Positions 1 through 8,771 of a stretch of 64,000 bases of DNA are shown here, in pieces. The position numbers and the translations under genes were made by a program. The notes under the pieces are model-generated. The model worked only from the letters and a program-made list of their open reading frames with translations. It was not told where the DNA came from and made no database searches. Origin of the DNA: Pseudomonas rhizosphaerae (lineage in GTDB: Bacteria > Pseudomonadota > Gammaproteobacteria > Pseudomonadales > Pseudomonadaceae); assembly GCF_000761155.1 (NCBI RefSeq), contig NZ_CP009533.1, positions 2,666,001-2,730,000 on the forward strand. Reading direction: 5' to 3'. Position 1 is the first letter of the stretch. Every line of letters starts with the position of its first letter.

Positions 1-409
1 CCATGTGGTCGAGGTTGGCCTTGACCGCGGCGGCGTTGAACGGCGTGCCATCGGTGAAGCGCACGTCGTCGCGCAGGTGGAAGGTGTAGGTCAGGCCATC
101 GGGCGAAATGTCCCAGCTTTTTGCCAGCCAGGGTCCGATACGTCCGTCGGCGTCCATCGACACCAGCGAGTCGAGGACTTGCTGGGCGAGAAACACTTGC
201 GGCATGTCGCCGGCCACGTGCGGGTCCAGGCAGGTCGGTTCGCGGTCGGTGGCATAGATGAGCGTGCCGCCGCTGACCGGGGTGTCCGTGCGTGCCGCAG
301 CGGTGGGATTGTTGTCGCAACCGCTTAGCAGCAAGCTGACGGCCAACAAACTGGCCCAGGCGATACCGCCGTGGGGTGTTGCAGAGGAACGCGGATGAAT
401 GTCTGGCAT
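1..409 (-). CDS. Peptide/nickel-type ABC transporter substrate-binding lipoprotein (partial, N-terminal 136 codons)
   Basis: The gene starts at an ATG (complement of 407-409) and runs off the left edge. The first 31 residues form a lipoprotein signal peptide ending in the lipobox LLSGC, with Cys31 the predicted lipidated residue. After it comes SBP_bac_5-type sequence, including the block PWLAKSWDISPDGLTYTFHL, which is typical of DppA/OppA/NikA-like periplasmic binding proteins. The same block appears almost unchanged in the binding protein at 11039-12772, so the two are paralogues. It would bind a peptide-like or other small organic ligand and pass it to a Dpp-type permease. No permease for it is visible because the gene is cut by the window. 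The family call is confident; the ligand is unknown. Confidence 0.85.
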   Translation of the reverse strand, partial: MPDIHPRSSATPHGGIAWASLLAVSLLLSGCDNNPTAAARTDTPVSGGTLIYATDREPTCLDPHVAGDMPQVFLAQQVLDSLVSMDADGRIGPWLAKSWDISPDGLTYTFHLRDDVRFTDGTPFNAAAVKANLDHM

Positions 410-623
410 GGGTCGGGCTGCGCCTTGTGTCGATGCTGAAGCTCACAAGGGGTGATTGCACAAGCCATGCCGACCGCCCCGCCTCGCTGTTTCGGGGCTT
501 TGCGGGTTTTGCTGGATGAACTGGCGGGGCAGTTTGTTGAAAGGGTGTTGGCTGGCGGACAGTTGTTGGGGAGAAGCTTTCTCTGTGTTGCAGATCCGGT
601 TTTATCGGTGAATCGAAAACCGT

Positions 624-858
624 ATTCGCGGGCAGAGACCCGCTCCCACAGTGCTGCGGATGAGTTTCGTCCTGTGAGATCAGGGCGGGCGGCGAACCCT
701 CTGCCCGCGAAAGAGCCTAGCCTTTTCCACCTAGGCAGGGCGTACTCATACCAATGTGGGAGCGGGTCTCTGCCCGCGAAAGGGCCTGGCCTTTTCCACC
801 TAGGTAGGGCGTACTCATACCAATGTGGGAGCGGGTCTCTGCCCGCGAAGGGGCCTGG
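624..858. repeat. REP cluster, class A, left of the RAYT gene, with a 69-bp tandem duplication
   Basis: At least four imperfect palindromes with the core GGGAGCGGGTCTCTGCCCGC, in either orientation, lie at about 624-650, 682-712 (degenerate), 754-780 and 823-849. The last two sit in a tandem duplication of a 69-bp unit (721-789 and 790-858) differing at only a few bases. The rest of the gene-free stretch 410-876 shows no other recognisable feature. These resemble Pseudomonas REP elements and flank the REP-associated transposase gene, which also has class A copies on its other side. Confidence 0.85.
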
Positions 859-876
859 CCTGCCTGCCACGTTTAC

Positions 877-1332
877 TCAGACCCACACAGCATCCCAGAG
901 CGGATAGTCGCCCAAACGCTTAACGAGTCCAGCGCGCAACGGATTGGCCACCACATACCGCGCAGCGGCCACGACGCTCTCTTCGCGCCGCAATGCGCGG
1001 TCATGGAAACTCGTTTGCCAGAGTGGTCCGGTACGGCCGGTGTGCCGGTTGAAAGACCTCGCAGAGCGAGATTTCACCTCGCGGATAACGTTCGCCAGCG
1101 AGCTGGAGTGCAACTCGATCAGCCAGTGCAAGTGGTCGGGCATCAGTACCCATGCCAGCGAGGTTACACGCCCACTGGCCTGTGCCCGCCGCAGTTCGGT
1201 GACAACGTGCCGACCCAATGACCAGTCGAGGAAAACAGGCTGGCGTGCGAGCACGACGGTGGTGAGAAGGTACGGACGTCCAGGCTCGGAATATCGGCCA
1301 AAACGCAGGCTTTTCGAGGTGTAGTTCGGCAT
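877..1332 (-). CDS. REP-associated tyrosine transposase (RAYT, Y1_Tnp/TnpA_REP family)
   Basis: This is a 151-residue single-domain protein of the IS200/IS605-like HUH superfamily. The HUH metal-binding motif is His67-Leu-His69 within LMPDHLHWL. The candidate nucleophilic tyrosine is Tyr126 in AARYVVANPLRAGL, followed by the usual RAYT C-terminal pattern; the intervening LWQTSFHDRALR block is also characteristic. RAYTs are single-copy domesticated transposases thought to bind and process REP hairpins. Class A REPs lie on both sides (624-858 and 1424-1620), the classic RAYT-REP arrangement. Length and motifs are intact, so the gene is probably functional. It has no coding neighbours in an operon. 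Confidence 0.93.
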   Translation of the reverse strand: MPNYTSKSLRFGRYSEPGRPYLLTTVVLARQPVFLDWSLGRHVVTELRRAQASGRVTSLAWVLMPDHLHWLIELHSSSLANVIREVKSRSARSFNRHTGRTGPLWQTSFHDRALRREESVVAAARYVVANPLRAGLVKRLGDYPLWDAVWV

Positions 1333-1423
1333 GCCAGGCTCTTTGAAGAAAACCAGGAATGTATAAGGTTAGTGATGCTCGGGAACGAGTTGATAATCAC
1401 TAGATGTGTCGTGGCCGAGGACG

Positions 1424-1620
1424 CTTTCGCGGGCAGAGACCCGCTCCCACATGGGCTGGGCGCGATGCATAGGGTATGGCTGTGGGATGCAAGGTAATGG
1501 CTACTGGATGTGTCGTGGCCGAGGACGCTTTCGCGGGCAGAGGGCTCGCCGCCCGCCCCGCTCCCACATGGGTGCAGGGGAGTTTCGTCTCTGTGGGAGC
1601 GGGTCTCTGCCCGCGAAGGG
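1424..1620. repeat. REP cluster, class A, right of the RAYT gene
   Basis: Three copies are visible: about 1424-1453, a longer degenerate copy at about 1527-1570, and an inverted copy at about 1591-1618. The stretch beginning gatgtgtcgtggccgaggac at 1403 is repeated directly at 1507, a period of 104 bp. The core is the same as in the cluster at 624-858. The remaining gene-free sequence from 1333 to 1649 shows nothing else. Confidence 0.82.
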
Positions 1621-1649
1621 GCCTGGCCTGCTTAAGGCGTTTCCACAGA

Positions 1650-3473
1650 CTACGCCAACGCCAGCTCCTCGTCGTACGGGTTCTGGGCCTGGCGGCTCCA
1701 GAGGCGGAAGTACTGGCCTTGACGTGCCAGCAGGTCGTCGTGGGAGCCGTCTTCGATGATGCGGCCGTCTTCGAACACCAGGATGCGGTCCAGGTGGGCG
1801 ACCGTCGACAGCCGGTGGGCGACGACGATCACGGTCTTGTCCTGCATGATTTCGTCGAGTTTCTCCTGGATGAACCGTTCGGTGATCGAGTCCAGCGCCG
1901 AAGTTGCCTCGTCCATCACCAGAATGGGCGCGTTCTTGAGCAATACCCTGGCGATGGCGATGCGTTGGCGTTGGCCCCCGGAAAGCTTCACGCCACGTTC
2001 ACCCACCAGCGACTCGGCGCCCTGGTCCATGCCTTCGATGAACGCGCTCGCACCGGCGCGGTGGATGGCCTGGGCCAGCTCGTGGGGGCTGGCATCCAGA
2101 CGACCGTAGTTGATGTTTTCGGCGATGCTGCGGTGAAACAACCCAGGCTCCTGAGGGATCAGGCCGATCTGCTGATGCAGTGAATGCTGGGTCACCCTGC
2201 GCACATCCTGGCCATCGATCAACACCTGCCCTTGATTGACGTCGTACAGACGCAAAAGCAGGTTGAGCAGCGACGACTTGCCCGAGCCGGAAGTACCGAC
2301 CAGGCCAACCCGTTGTCCCGCCGGGATGGACAACTGCAGGTGCTCGAACACCGGCTTCTGCGGCGAATAGCCAAAGCTCACATCACGAAACTCGATGGCC
2401 CCGCGCACGGCGGCGAGCGGCTGTGCATCGGGCTCGTCCACCACTTCATGGGGGCGGATCAAGGTGCGCACGCCGTTGGCGATGTTGCCGGTGGCCTCGA
2501 AAAAATCCAGGAAGCGCCGCGACAGGTTGGCGACGTCGGTGATGATCAACAGCGACAAGCTGGTGGCCATCACAAAGGTCGCGATGTCGATGCTGCCCAG
2601 GCGCCAGAGGTACAGGGCGATCAGGAGCATGCCGACCTTGAGTGACATTCCGCAGATCGACTGGAACCAGCGGATCTTCTCCATGTAGCCGAACGAGCGG
2701 CCAGCGGCCTTCAGCTCGCGGTCCAGGTAATCGCCCAGGTAGCGATGTTCGAACGAATGCCGGGCGAACAGGCGGATGTTGGTCAGGTTGGACACCGCAT
2801 CCACCACCTTGCCGTTGCTGGTACTGCGCGCCGCCGAGTATTGCTGGGACAACGGATGACTGCGCTTGGCCAGGAAATAGCACACGGTGATGAACGCCAC
2901 CGACCAGCCGAGCATGAACAGCGCCAGCCAGACCGACGCTGTGGCCAATACCGCAACGGCCAGGGTCAGGGTGACCAGCAGCGGAATCAGGTCGAACAGC
3001 AACAGCGCCAGCGCCTGGCCCACGCCCATGGAGACTTCGGAGATCTTGTGCGCCAGGGCACCGGCGAACTCGCTGCTGACGAAGCGATGGGAGTGGCGCT
3101 GCAGGTAGGCGTACACCGCGTGAGTGACCGTGCGCCGTTGCAGTGGCAAGACCCGGATATGCGCGCCCGTCGCGCCGCGGGTACACAGCACTTCGAGCAC
3201 CAGCAGGCCGGCGAACAGCAACAGTGGCTTGCTCAAGGTCTGCCAGTTGAGGTTGTCCCCACTGGCGGTGCTGACCACGCGGGTGATCTGCCCCAGTACC
3301 CATGGCACCAGCACCGTGCAGGTCACCGCCACCACCTGCAACAGCAGGATCGCCAGGTACCAGCCACGGAAATGGTCGACGAAGAAGCGAGCGAAGGCAA
3401 AGGGAGTGTCCGGCAGCGACTGGATGTTCCAGCTGCGCAGGGCATGTTGACGTTCCTTGTACGAGGGTTTCAA
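1650..3473 (-). CDS. ABC exporter, fused permease/ATPase half-transporter
   Basis: The 607-residue protein has the architecture of a type IV (MsbA/lipid or drug exporter) half-transporter. An N-terminal six-helix membrane domain (about residues 30-320) is followed by a nucleotide-binding domain. The NBD shows Walker A GTSGSGKSS, signature LSGGQRQR, Walker B ILVMDEATSALD and the switch histidine in VIVVAHRLST. It would work as a homodimer in the inner membrane. It lies downstream, on the same strand, of the uptake/monooxygenase operon, but a 286-bp REP array separates them, so co-transcription is uncertain. The substrate cannot be told from sequence. All catalytic motifs are intact. Confidence 0.9.
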   Translation of the reverse strand: MKPSYKERQHALRSWNIQSLPDTPFAFARFFVDHFRGWYLAILLLQVVAVTCTVLVPWVLGQITRVVSTASGDNLNWQTLSKPLLLFAGLLVLEVLCTRGATGAHIRVLPLQRRTVTHAVYAYLQRHSHRFVSSEFAGALAHKISEVSMGVGQALALLLFDLIPLLVTLTLAVAVLATASVWLALFMLGWSVAFITVCYFLAKRSHPLSQQYSAARSTSNGKVVDAVSNLTNIRLFARHSFEHRYLGDYLDRELKAAGRSFGYMEKIRWFQSICGMSLKVGMLLIALYLWRLGSIDIATFVMATSLSLLIITDVANLSRRFLDFFEATGNIANGVRTLIRPHEVVDEPDAQPLAAVRGAIEFRDVSFGYSPQKPVFEHLQLSIPAGQRVGLVGTSGSGKSSLLNLLLRLYDVNQGQVLIDGQDVRRVTQHSLHQQIGLIPQEPGLFHRSIAENINYGRLDASPHELAQAIHRAGASAFIEGMDQGAESLVGERGVKLSGGQRQRIAIARVLLKNAPILVMDEATSALDSITERFIQEKLDEIMQDKTVIVVAHRLSTVAHLDRILVFEDGRIIEDGSHDDLLARQGQYFRLWSRQAQNPYDEELALA

Positions 3474-3489
3474 ACGGTAGTCTCCAAGT

Positions 3490-3745
3490 GTCAGCGGCGC
3501 GAGCCGCGTCAGGCGTGTTGCGTTTCTACTGGTGCACCGCGTATACCGCCGACGCGGCTTGCGCCGCTGCTACAGAGGAACGCGTGGACCGTGCGTCCGG
3601 TGTTGCGAGCGGATCGTGTAGCAGCGGCGCGAGCCGCGTCCGTTGTTGCAAGCGGACCGTGTAGCAGCGGCACAAGCCGCGTCCGTTGTTGCAAGCGGAC
3701 CCTGTAGCAGCGGCGCGAGCCGCGTCCGGTATTGCGAGCGGACCG
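3490..3745. repeat. REP class B tandem array (43-bp unit)
   Basis: The hairpin GTAGCAGCGGCGCGAGCCGC recurs in three near-identical 43-bp units at 3617-3659, 3660-3702 and 3703-3745. A degraded fourth unit lies just upstream and an inverted copy at about 3548-3573. The same class reappears at 23131-23328. The array fills the gap between the exporter gene and the fused ATPase gene. It is a REP array and not a CRISPR array, because spacer-like parts are also repeated. Confidence 0.85.
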
Positions 3746-3759
3746 TTTAGGGGCTCGGC

Positions 3760-5418
3760 TCAGATCGCCAGGGGCAGATAGGTGAGCGCGCGCAGGGCGC
3801 CCGTCTGCAAGGTCGGTACGGCGTTGAGCAAGGCTTGGGTGTAAGGGTGTTGTGGGCGATCCAGCACTTGCCGCACCGCGCCCGCCTCCACCACCTCGCC
3901 ATCCTTCATCACCAGTACATGGTCACTGACGTGGTTGATCACCCCCAGGTCGTGGGAAATGAACAGGCACGCCAGCCCCAGCCGATTCTTGAGGTCGTCG
4001 AGCAATTCCAGAATCTGCGCCTGCACCGACACGTCCAGCGCCGACACCGGCTCGTCGCACACCAGAATCTGCGGTTCGGCCGCCAGCGCGCGGGCAATCG
4101 CGATGCGCTGGCGTTGCCCTCCAGACAACTCGATGGGTCGCCGATCGAGTACCGCAGCGTCCATCTTCACCAGCGCCAGCAAGCGCCCGGCCCGGCTCTC
4201 CCACATTGCACGAGGATGACCCGCCACCTGCAACGCTTCGAACAGCACCTTTTGCACCGTATAGCGCGGATCGAACGAGCTCAGCGGATCCTGGAACACC
4301 ACCTGAATGCTGTGTCGCGCGCGAGCCTGCTGCGCCTTGTCGAGATCGGACCAGCGCTGGCCGTTGATCCACACCTGGCCGCTGTCGGGACGCTCCAGCC
4401 CCAGGATCATGCGCGTAAGAGTCGTCTTGCCCGAGCCGGATTCGCCGACGACACCCAAGGTCCGACCGCGCTCCAGACGCAGGGACACGTCCGCGACAAC
4501 CTTGCGCAGACGCCCGTCCGGCCCTTCGAACGATTTGCTCAGGTGCTCGGCGCGAAGCAGAACTTCGCCGGTTCGAGGTACCTCGGCAATGGCCGCGGAG
4601 TCACCGTAGGCGCGGCGAAAATGCACGGCGGTACCGGCTGCCAGCAGACTCTGGGTATAGGGATGGCGAGGGTCGCGCAGAATCTGGTCGACACTGCCCT
4701 GCTCCACGATCACCCCCTGATGCATCACCGCAATGCGTGTGGCCAGGCGTGCGACCACCGCCAGGTCATGGCTGACGATGAGCATGGCGGTGTCTGCGCC
4801 GCGCAGCGATTCGAGCAGGCTCATGACCTGCGCCTGAACGGTGGCGTCCAGCGCCGTGGTGGGCTCGTCGGCGATCAGCAGGCGCGGAGTGCAGGCGATG
4901 GCCGAGGCGATCAAGGCACGCTGGCGCAAGCCTCCCGACAACTGGCCCGGATGCTGGCGCGCACGCAGTTCCGGCTCGGGAACACCGACCGAGCGCAACA
5001 GCTCGATGACCCGCACATCGCGCTGCTGGCGCTTCAGGTCGGTGTGCAGGCGCAGCGGCTCGGCGATCTCCTGGCCGACCCGCCGCAGCGGGTCCAGGGA
5101 ACCCAGCGCATCCTGCATGACGAAGCCCAACTGGGCGCCGCGCAGTTGCAGCCAGTCCTTCTCGCGCAGCGTGCGCAGATCCCGCCCGGCGAATGACAAG
5201 CGCTCGGCGCGAACCTGAGCATGCGCTCCAGTCAGCCCAGCCAAGGTACGCGAGGTCACGCTCTTGCCCGAACCGGACTCGCCCACCAGCGCCAGGCATT
5301 CACCGGCATGCAGCTGGAAACTGATCCCGCGGATCACCGGCTGCGCCTGGCCAGCAAAGGCAACGTGCAGATCCTGTACATCGAGGACCGGCAACGGTGG
5401 CTGGATGAGGGTATTCAT
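3760..5418 (-). CDS. Dipeptide-type ABC transporter ATP-binding protein, two fused ATPase domains (DppD-DppF)
   Basis: The 552 residues hold two complete ABC ATPase domains in tandem, as in YejF/GsiA. The first (about 10-265) has Walker A GESGSGKSVTS and signature LSGGLRQR. The second (about 285-535) has GESGSGKTT and LSGGQRQR. Both carry Walker B aspartates (LLIADEPTTALD, ILVCDEPVSALD) and the oligopeptide-transporter C-terminal extension after each domain. It would energise import through the two Dpp-like permeases encoded upstream. Its ATG overlaps the stop of the preceding permease gene by four bases (ATGA), indicating translational coupling. It is the last gene of the operon beginning at 12772. 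Confidence 0.93.
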   Translation of the reverse strand: MNTLIQPPLPVLDVQDLHVAFAGQAQPVIRGISFQLHAGECLALVGESGSGKSVTSRTLAGLTGAHAQVRAERLSFAGRDLRTLREKDWLQLRGAQLGFVMQDALGSLDPLRRVGQEIAEPLRLHTDLKRQQRDVRVIELLRSVGVPEPELRARQHPGQLSGGLRQRALIASAIACTPRLLIADEPTTALDATVQAQVMSLLESLRGADTAMLIVSHDLAVVARLATRIAVMHQGVIVEQGSVDQILRDPRHPYTQSLLAAGTAVHFRRAYGDSAAIAEVPRTGEVLLRAEHLSKSFEGPDGRLRKVVADVSLRLERGRTLGVVGESGSGKTTLTRMILGLERPDSGQVWINGQRWSDLDKAQQARARHSIQVVFQDPLSSFDPRYTVQKVLFEALQVAGHPRAMWESRAGRLLALVKMDAAVLDRRPIELSGGQRQRIAIARALAAEPQILVCDEPVSALDVSVQAQILELLDDLKNRLGLACLFISHDLGVINHVSDHVLVMKDGEVVEAGAVRQVLDRPQHPYTQALLNAVPTLQTGALRALTYLPLAI

Positions 5419-6305
5419 AAGCGCTTCCCTTCGCTGCGACGCAGCAGTTCACGGCCGATGGCGGTGATCGAAATGACGGTGAAGGTGATCGCCAGCGCCG
5501 GCCAGGCGACCAGCCACCAGGCGTTGGCGAGGAAGTTGCGGCCGATGGCGAGCATGGTCCCCCACTCCGGCGCAGGCGGCGGCGAACCAAAACCGAGGAA
5601 GCTCAACGCCGCGCCTGCGGTGATGTTGCTGCCAATGCCGATGGTGGCCAGGATCAACACCGGCTTGATCGCATTGGGCAGCACATGTCGGCCGATCACC
5701 GCCGCGCGCCCCAGGCCCAGGGTGGTGGCGGCTTCCACATAGCCTGCGCCGCGCACCACCTGGGTCTGCGCACGCACCAGGCGGGCGTAGCGCGGCACGC
5801 TGGCGATGCCGACGGCGATGATCAGGTTCAAGGTGCCCTGGCCGAAGAAGGTGATGATCACCAGCGCCAGCAGCAGATCGGGGAACGCCAGCAGCACGTC
5901 CACGCTGCGCATGACCGCAGCGTCCAGCCAGCGTGGACCCAAGCCTGCGACCACGCCCAGCAAGGTGCCCAGTGCCAGCCCCATGGCCGTGGCCGCCAGG
6001 CCCAGCAGCAGCGAGGGCCGCACGCCGTGAATCAGGCGGCTGAGTACATCGCGGCCATTCTCGTCGGTGCCCAGCCAATGCAGCGCATCGGGCGCGCGAT
6101 ACGCTTGGCGCGCCACGGCATCGAGCGGGTCGATAGAGGTCAACAGGCCTGGGGCGATGGCCGCCACCACCAGCAGCAGCACGAAGGCGCCGGCCAGCAC
6201 CAGGCCTGGGCGCAACCGGGTGCGGGCGCGCCGACGACCGATGCCGGCGTCCAGTGTGCCCGCCGGGACTGGGCCCAGCATCGTGGGCGATGAACTGATT
6301 GCCAT
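5415..6305 (-). CDS. Dipeptide-type ABC transporter permease (DppC-like)
   Basis: This is a BPD_transp_1 inner-membrane permease with an N-terminal helix, a periplasmic loop and five further helices. The EAA-type ATPase contact is in the region RGAGYVEAATTLGLGRAAVI. The frame is open upstream to 6416, but the ATG at 6305 is chosen because a GGAGAA Shine-Dalgarno lies just upstream and the protein then has the usual length of about 296 residues. Upstream codons would run into the aldo/keto reductase gene. It pairs with the DppB-like permease at 10107-11042, an unusual separation caused by three enzyme genes placed between the two permease genes. Confidence 0.92.
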   Translation of the reverse strand: MAISSSPTMLGPVPAGTLDAGIGRRRARTRLRPGLVLAGAFVLLLVVAAIAPGLLTSIDPLDAVARQAYRAPDALHWLGTDENGRDVLSRLIHGVRPSLLLGLAATAMGLALGTLLGVVAGLGPRWLDAAVMRSVDVLLAFPDLLLALVIITFFGQGTLNLIIAVGIASVPRYARLVRAQTQVVRGAGYVEAATTLGLGRAAVIGRHVLPNAIKPVLILATIGIGSNITAGAALSFLGFGSPPPAPEWGTMLAIGRNFLANAWWLVAWPALAITFTVISITAIGRELLRRSEGKRL

Positions 6306-6333
6306 GGACGATTCTCCGTACGGCAAGCGCCGA

Positions 6334-7386
6334 TCAAGGCGCCGGGTTGGGGGTCGCGCGATGGATCTCGGCGATCTTGTCCAGCAAGGTCGGGGTGAAT
6401 TCGATGTCCAGCGCACTGAGGTTGTCCTGCAACTGCGCCTCGCTCGTTTGCCCGGTCAGCACGCTGCTGACGAACGGCTGCCGGGCGACGAAGCCCAGGG
6501 CCAGTTGGGCAGGCGTATAGCCGTAGTCCTTGGCCAGTTGCACGTAGGCGGCGATGGCGCGGCTGGCCGACTCGCTGTCGTAGCGGTTGAAGGTGCGGTA
6601 TACCGAGGTCAAACGCGAACCCTGCGGTCGCGCGCCGTTCAGGTATTTGCCGGTGAGGGTGCCGAACGCCAGTGGCGAATAGGCCAGCAACCCTACCCCT
6701 TCGCGATGGCTGAACTCCGACAGCCCGCCTTCGTACAACCGGTTCAACAGGCTGTAGGGGTTCTGCACACTGGCAATGCGCGGCAGCCCGCGTTGCTCGG
6801 CCTGTTGGAGAAAGCGCGCCACGCCCCAGGGCGTCTCGTTGGAGACACCGATGTGACGGATCTTGCCGGCCTTGACCAGTTCGCCGAGCACCTCCAGGGT
6901 TTCTTCGATGGCAACGCTGCCACTGTCGTCGACATAGGGGTATTCACGTTGACCGAAGATATTGGTGGTGCGATCGGGCCAATGCAGCTGGTAGAGGTCC
7001 AGGTAATCGGTGTGCAGACGCTTGAGGCTGCCTTCCAGCGCGGCGGTGATGTTGGCACGGTCGTGGCGGGTCAAGCCGTCGCGGATGTGGCCGCCAGTGC
7101 CCGGCTCGCGCGGTGGGCCGATGATCTTGCTGGCCAGCACGATGTCGGCACGACGCCCGTTGCGTTGCAGCCAGGTGCCGATGAAACGCTCGGTACTGCC
7201 CCAGGTATCGGCATGGGTGGGAGTGGGATACATCTCTGCGGTGTCGAGCAGGTTGACGCCGTGCGCCAAGGCCAGGTCCAGTTGCCGATGGGCGTCCTGC
7301 TCGCTGTTCTGATGCCCCCAGGTCATGGTGCCCAGGCCGAGCAGGCTGACGTTGAGGTCGGTGTTGCCAAGGGTGCGATATTTCAT
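6334..7386 (-). CDS. Aldo/keto reductase, Tas-like
   Basis: The 350-residue protein belongs to the AKR superfamily, closest in pattern to E. coli Tas and related NADP(H)-dependent reductases. Visible catalytic elements are the Asp and Tyr in NLLDTAEMYPTP, the Lys in VLASKI and the His in YQLHWPD, followed by the HIGVSNETPWGVARFL block. It is an intact cytosolic oxidoreductase. It sits inside an ABC-importer operon next to two flavin-dependent enzymes, so it may reduce an aldehyde or ketone released during breakdown of the imported substrate. The role is inferred from context. Gaps of about 30 bp to both neighbours fit one transcript. Confidence 0.88.
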   Translation of the reverse strand: MKYRTLGNTDLNVSLLGLGTMTWGHQNSEQDAHRQLDLALAHGVNLLDTAEMYPTPTHADTWGSTERFIGTWLQRNGRRADIVLASKIIGPPREPGTGGHIRDGLTRHDRANITAALEGSLKRLHTDYLDLYQLHWPDRTTNIFGQREYPYVDDSGSVAIEETLEVLGELVKAGKIRHIGVSNETPWGVARFLQQAEQRGLPRIASVQNPYSLLNRLYEGGLSEFSHREGVGLLAYSPLAFGTLTGKYLNGARPQGSRLTSVYRTFNRYDSESASRAIAAYVQLAKDYGYTPAQLALGFVARQPFVSSVLTGQTSEAQLQDNLSALDIEFTPTLLDKIAEIHRATPNPAP

Positions 7387-7419
7387 GGTTCGAATCGGTC
7401 CGTTGCAGGCGAGAGAGGT

Positions 7420-8751
7420 TCAGGCGCTGTGTGCGTACTGGCTGGCCGGATACGGCAGGCCCAGGTGATCGCGCAGGGTGTGGCCGCTGTATTCGTGGCG
7501 GAACACGCCGCGCTGGCGCAGCAGCGGCACCACTTCATCGACGAAGATCTCGACGCCGGAGGGAAACATGTCCGGCATGATGTTGAAGCCGTCGGCGGCA
7601 CCGGCCAGAAACCAGTGCTCCAGGGTGTCGGCGACCTGTTCCGCGGTGCCCACCAGCAGGCGGTGGCCGACCAGAATGCGCCGCGACAGTTGGCGAATGC
7701 TGAGGTTTTCCCGACGCGCCAGGTTCAGCTGGGCTTCTAGAAACCCGTGCGAGCCGCGTTCGAACGAGGCCACCGGGCCGATCTTGTCCCAAGGCAAGGG
7801 TGCGTCGGGGTCCAGCTCGGCCACGCTCAGGCCGACGCGCGCAGCCACCTGATACAGCAAGCCTTCTTCGCCGTGGAAATCGTTGAGCCGATCGAAGCGC
7901 GCGTGGGCTTCGGCTTCGGTACTGCCGATCACCGTCGACAGGCCCGGCATGATCTTCAGGTGCGCCGGATCGCGCCCCCACTGCCGGGCGCGGTGTTTCA
8001 TTTCCTGATAGAAACCCTGGCCGTCTTCCAGGGTGGTCTGGGTGGTGAAGATCGCATCGGCGTAGCGCGAGCCCAGCGCCTTGCCGCCTTCGGAGGAGCC
8101 GGCCTGCACCAGCACCGGTCGGCCCTGGGGCGAGCGCGGCAGGTTGAGCGGGCCCTTGACCGAAAAGTGCTCGCCGACGAAGTTGGGGGTGTGCACCTTG
8201 GCCGGGTCGGCAAAACGGCCGCTGACGGCATCACCGATGATCGCGTCGTCTTCCCAGCTGTCCCACAGCTTGAGGGTGATGTCGATGAATTCGTCGGCGC
8301 GGGCGTAGCGGTCCACGTGCAGCGGCGCGCCGGCCAGGCCGAAGTTCTGCGCAGCGGCATCGCCGGCGTTGGTCACCACGTTCCAGGCCGCCCGGCCGCC
8401 GCTGATGTGGTCCAGCGAAGAAAAGCGCCGCGCCAGGTTGAACGGATCGTTGTAGGTGCTGGACGCAGTGGCGATCACCCCGATGCGTTGCGTGGCCAGC
8501 GCCACGGCGGTCAGCAGTACCGTGGGCTCCAGGCGACCGGCCGGGTGCTGCGCCACGTCGCCGCCCAGCGCCGGACCGTCGGCGAGGAAGATCGCATCCA
8601 GCGTGCCGCGTTCGGAGATGCGCGCGATGTTGCAGTAATACTCGGCGTCCAGATAGGCATTGGCCGGCACCTCGCCCACCCGCCAGGCAGCAGAATGCGA
8701 GCCGAAGCCGAGGATGTTCATACCGATGCTCATTTGCGGTTTGGAGCTCAT
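7420..8751 (-). CDS. LLM-class flavin-dependent monooxygenase (NtaA/SnaA/DszA family)
   Basis: The 443-residue bacterial luciferase-like protein has the NtaA/SnaA/SoxA(DszA) hallmarks: the start MNILGFGSHSAAWR, the SSTYNDPFNLARRFSSLDHI block and the SGGRAAWNVVT motif. Members use reduced FMN supplied by a separate reductase and oxygen to cleave or oxidise substrates such as nitrilotriacetate, dibenzothiophene sulfone or alkyl sulfones. No flavin reductase gene is visible in this operon, so reduced flavin must come from elsewhere. It lies 20 bp downstream of an acyl-CoA-dehydrogenase-like flavoenzyme, a pairing like DszA/DszC. The substrate is unknown. Confidence 0.92.
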   Translation of the reverse strand: MSSKPQMSIGMNILGFGSHSAAWRVGEVPANAYLDAEYYCNIARISERGTLDAIFLADGPALGGDVAQHPAGRLEPTVLLTAVALATQRIGVIATASSTYNDPFNLARRFSSLDHISGGRAAWNVVTNAGDAAAQNFGLAGAPLHVDRYARADEFIDITLKLWDSWEDDAIIGDAVSGRFADPAKVHTPNFVGEHFSVKGPLNLPRSPQGRPVLVQAGSSEGGKALGSRYADAIFTTQTTLEDGQGFYQEMKHRARQWGRDPAHLKIMPGLSTVIGSTEAEAHARFDRLNDFHGEEGLLYQVAARVGLSVAELDPDAPLPWDKIGPVASFERGSHGFLEAQLNLARRENLSIRQLSRRILVGHRLLVGTAEQVADTLEHWFLAGAADGFNIMPDMFPSGVEIFVDEVVPLLRQRGVFRHEYSGHTLRDHLGLPYPASQYAHSA

Positions 8752-8771
8752 GGCGGTTCCTTGAAAACGAT

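Noticed and set aside
3617..3745. Possible CRISPR array
   Set aside because: The 43-bp units are repeated in full, including would-be spacers; there are no cas genes; and the units are REP palindromes.
3835..5196. 453-codon plus-strand open frame opposite the fused ATPase gene
   Set aside because: The minus strand encodes two full sets of ABC motifs; the plus translation is a shadow.
6067..7740. 557-codon plus-strand open frame across the DppC-like permease, aldo/keto reductase and monooxygenase genes
   Set aside because: It crosses three real minus-strand genes, with no domain or ribosome-binding site.
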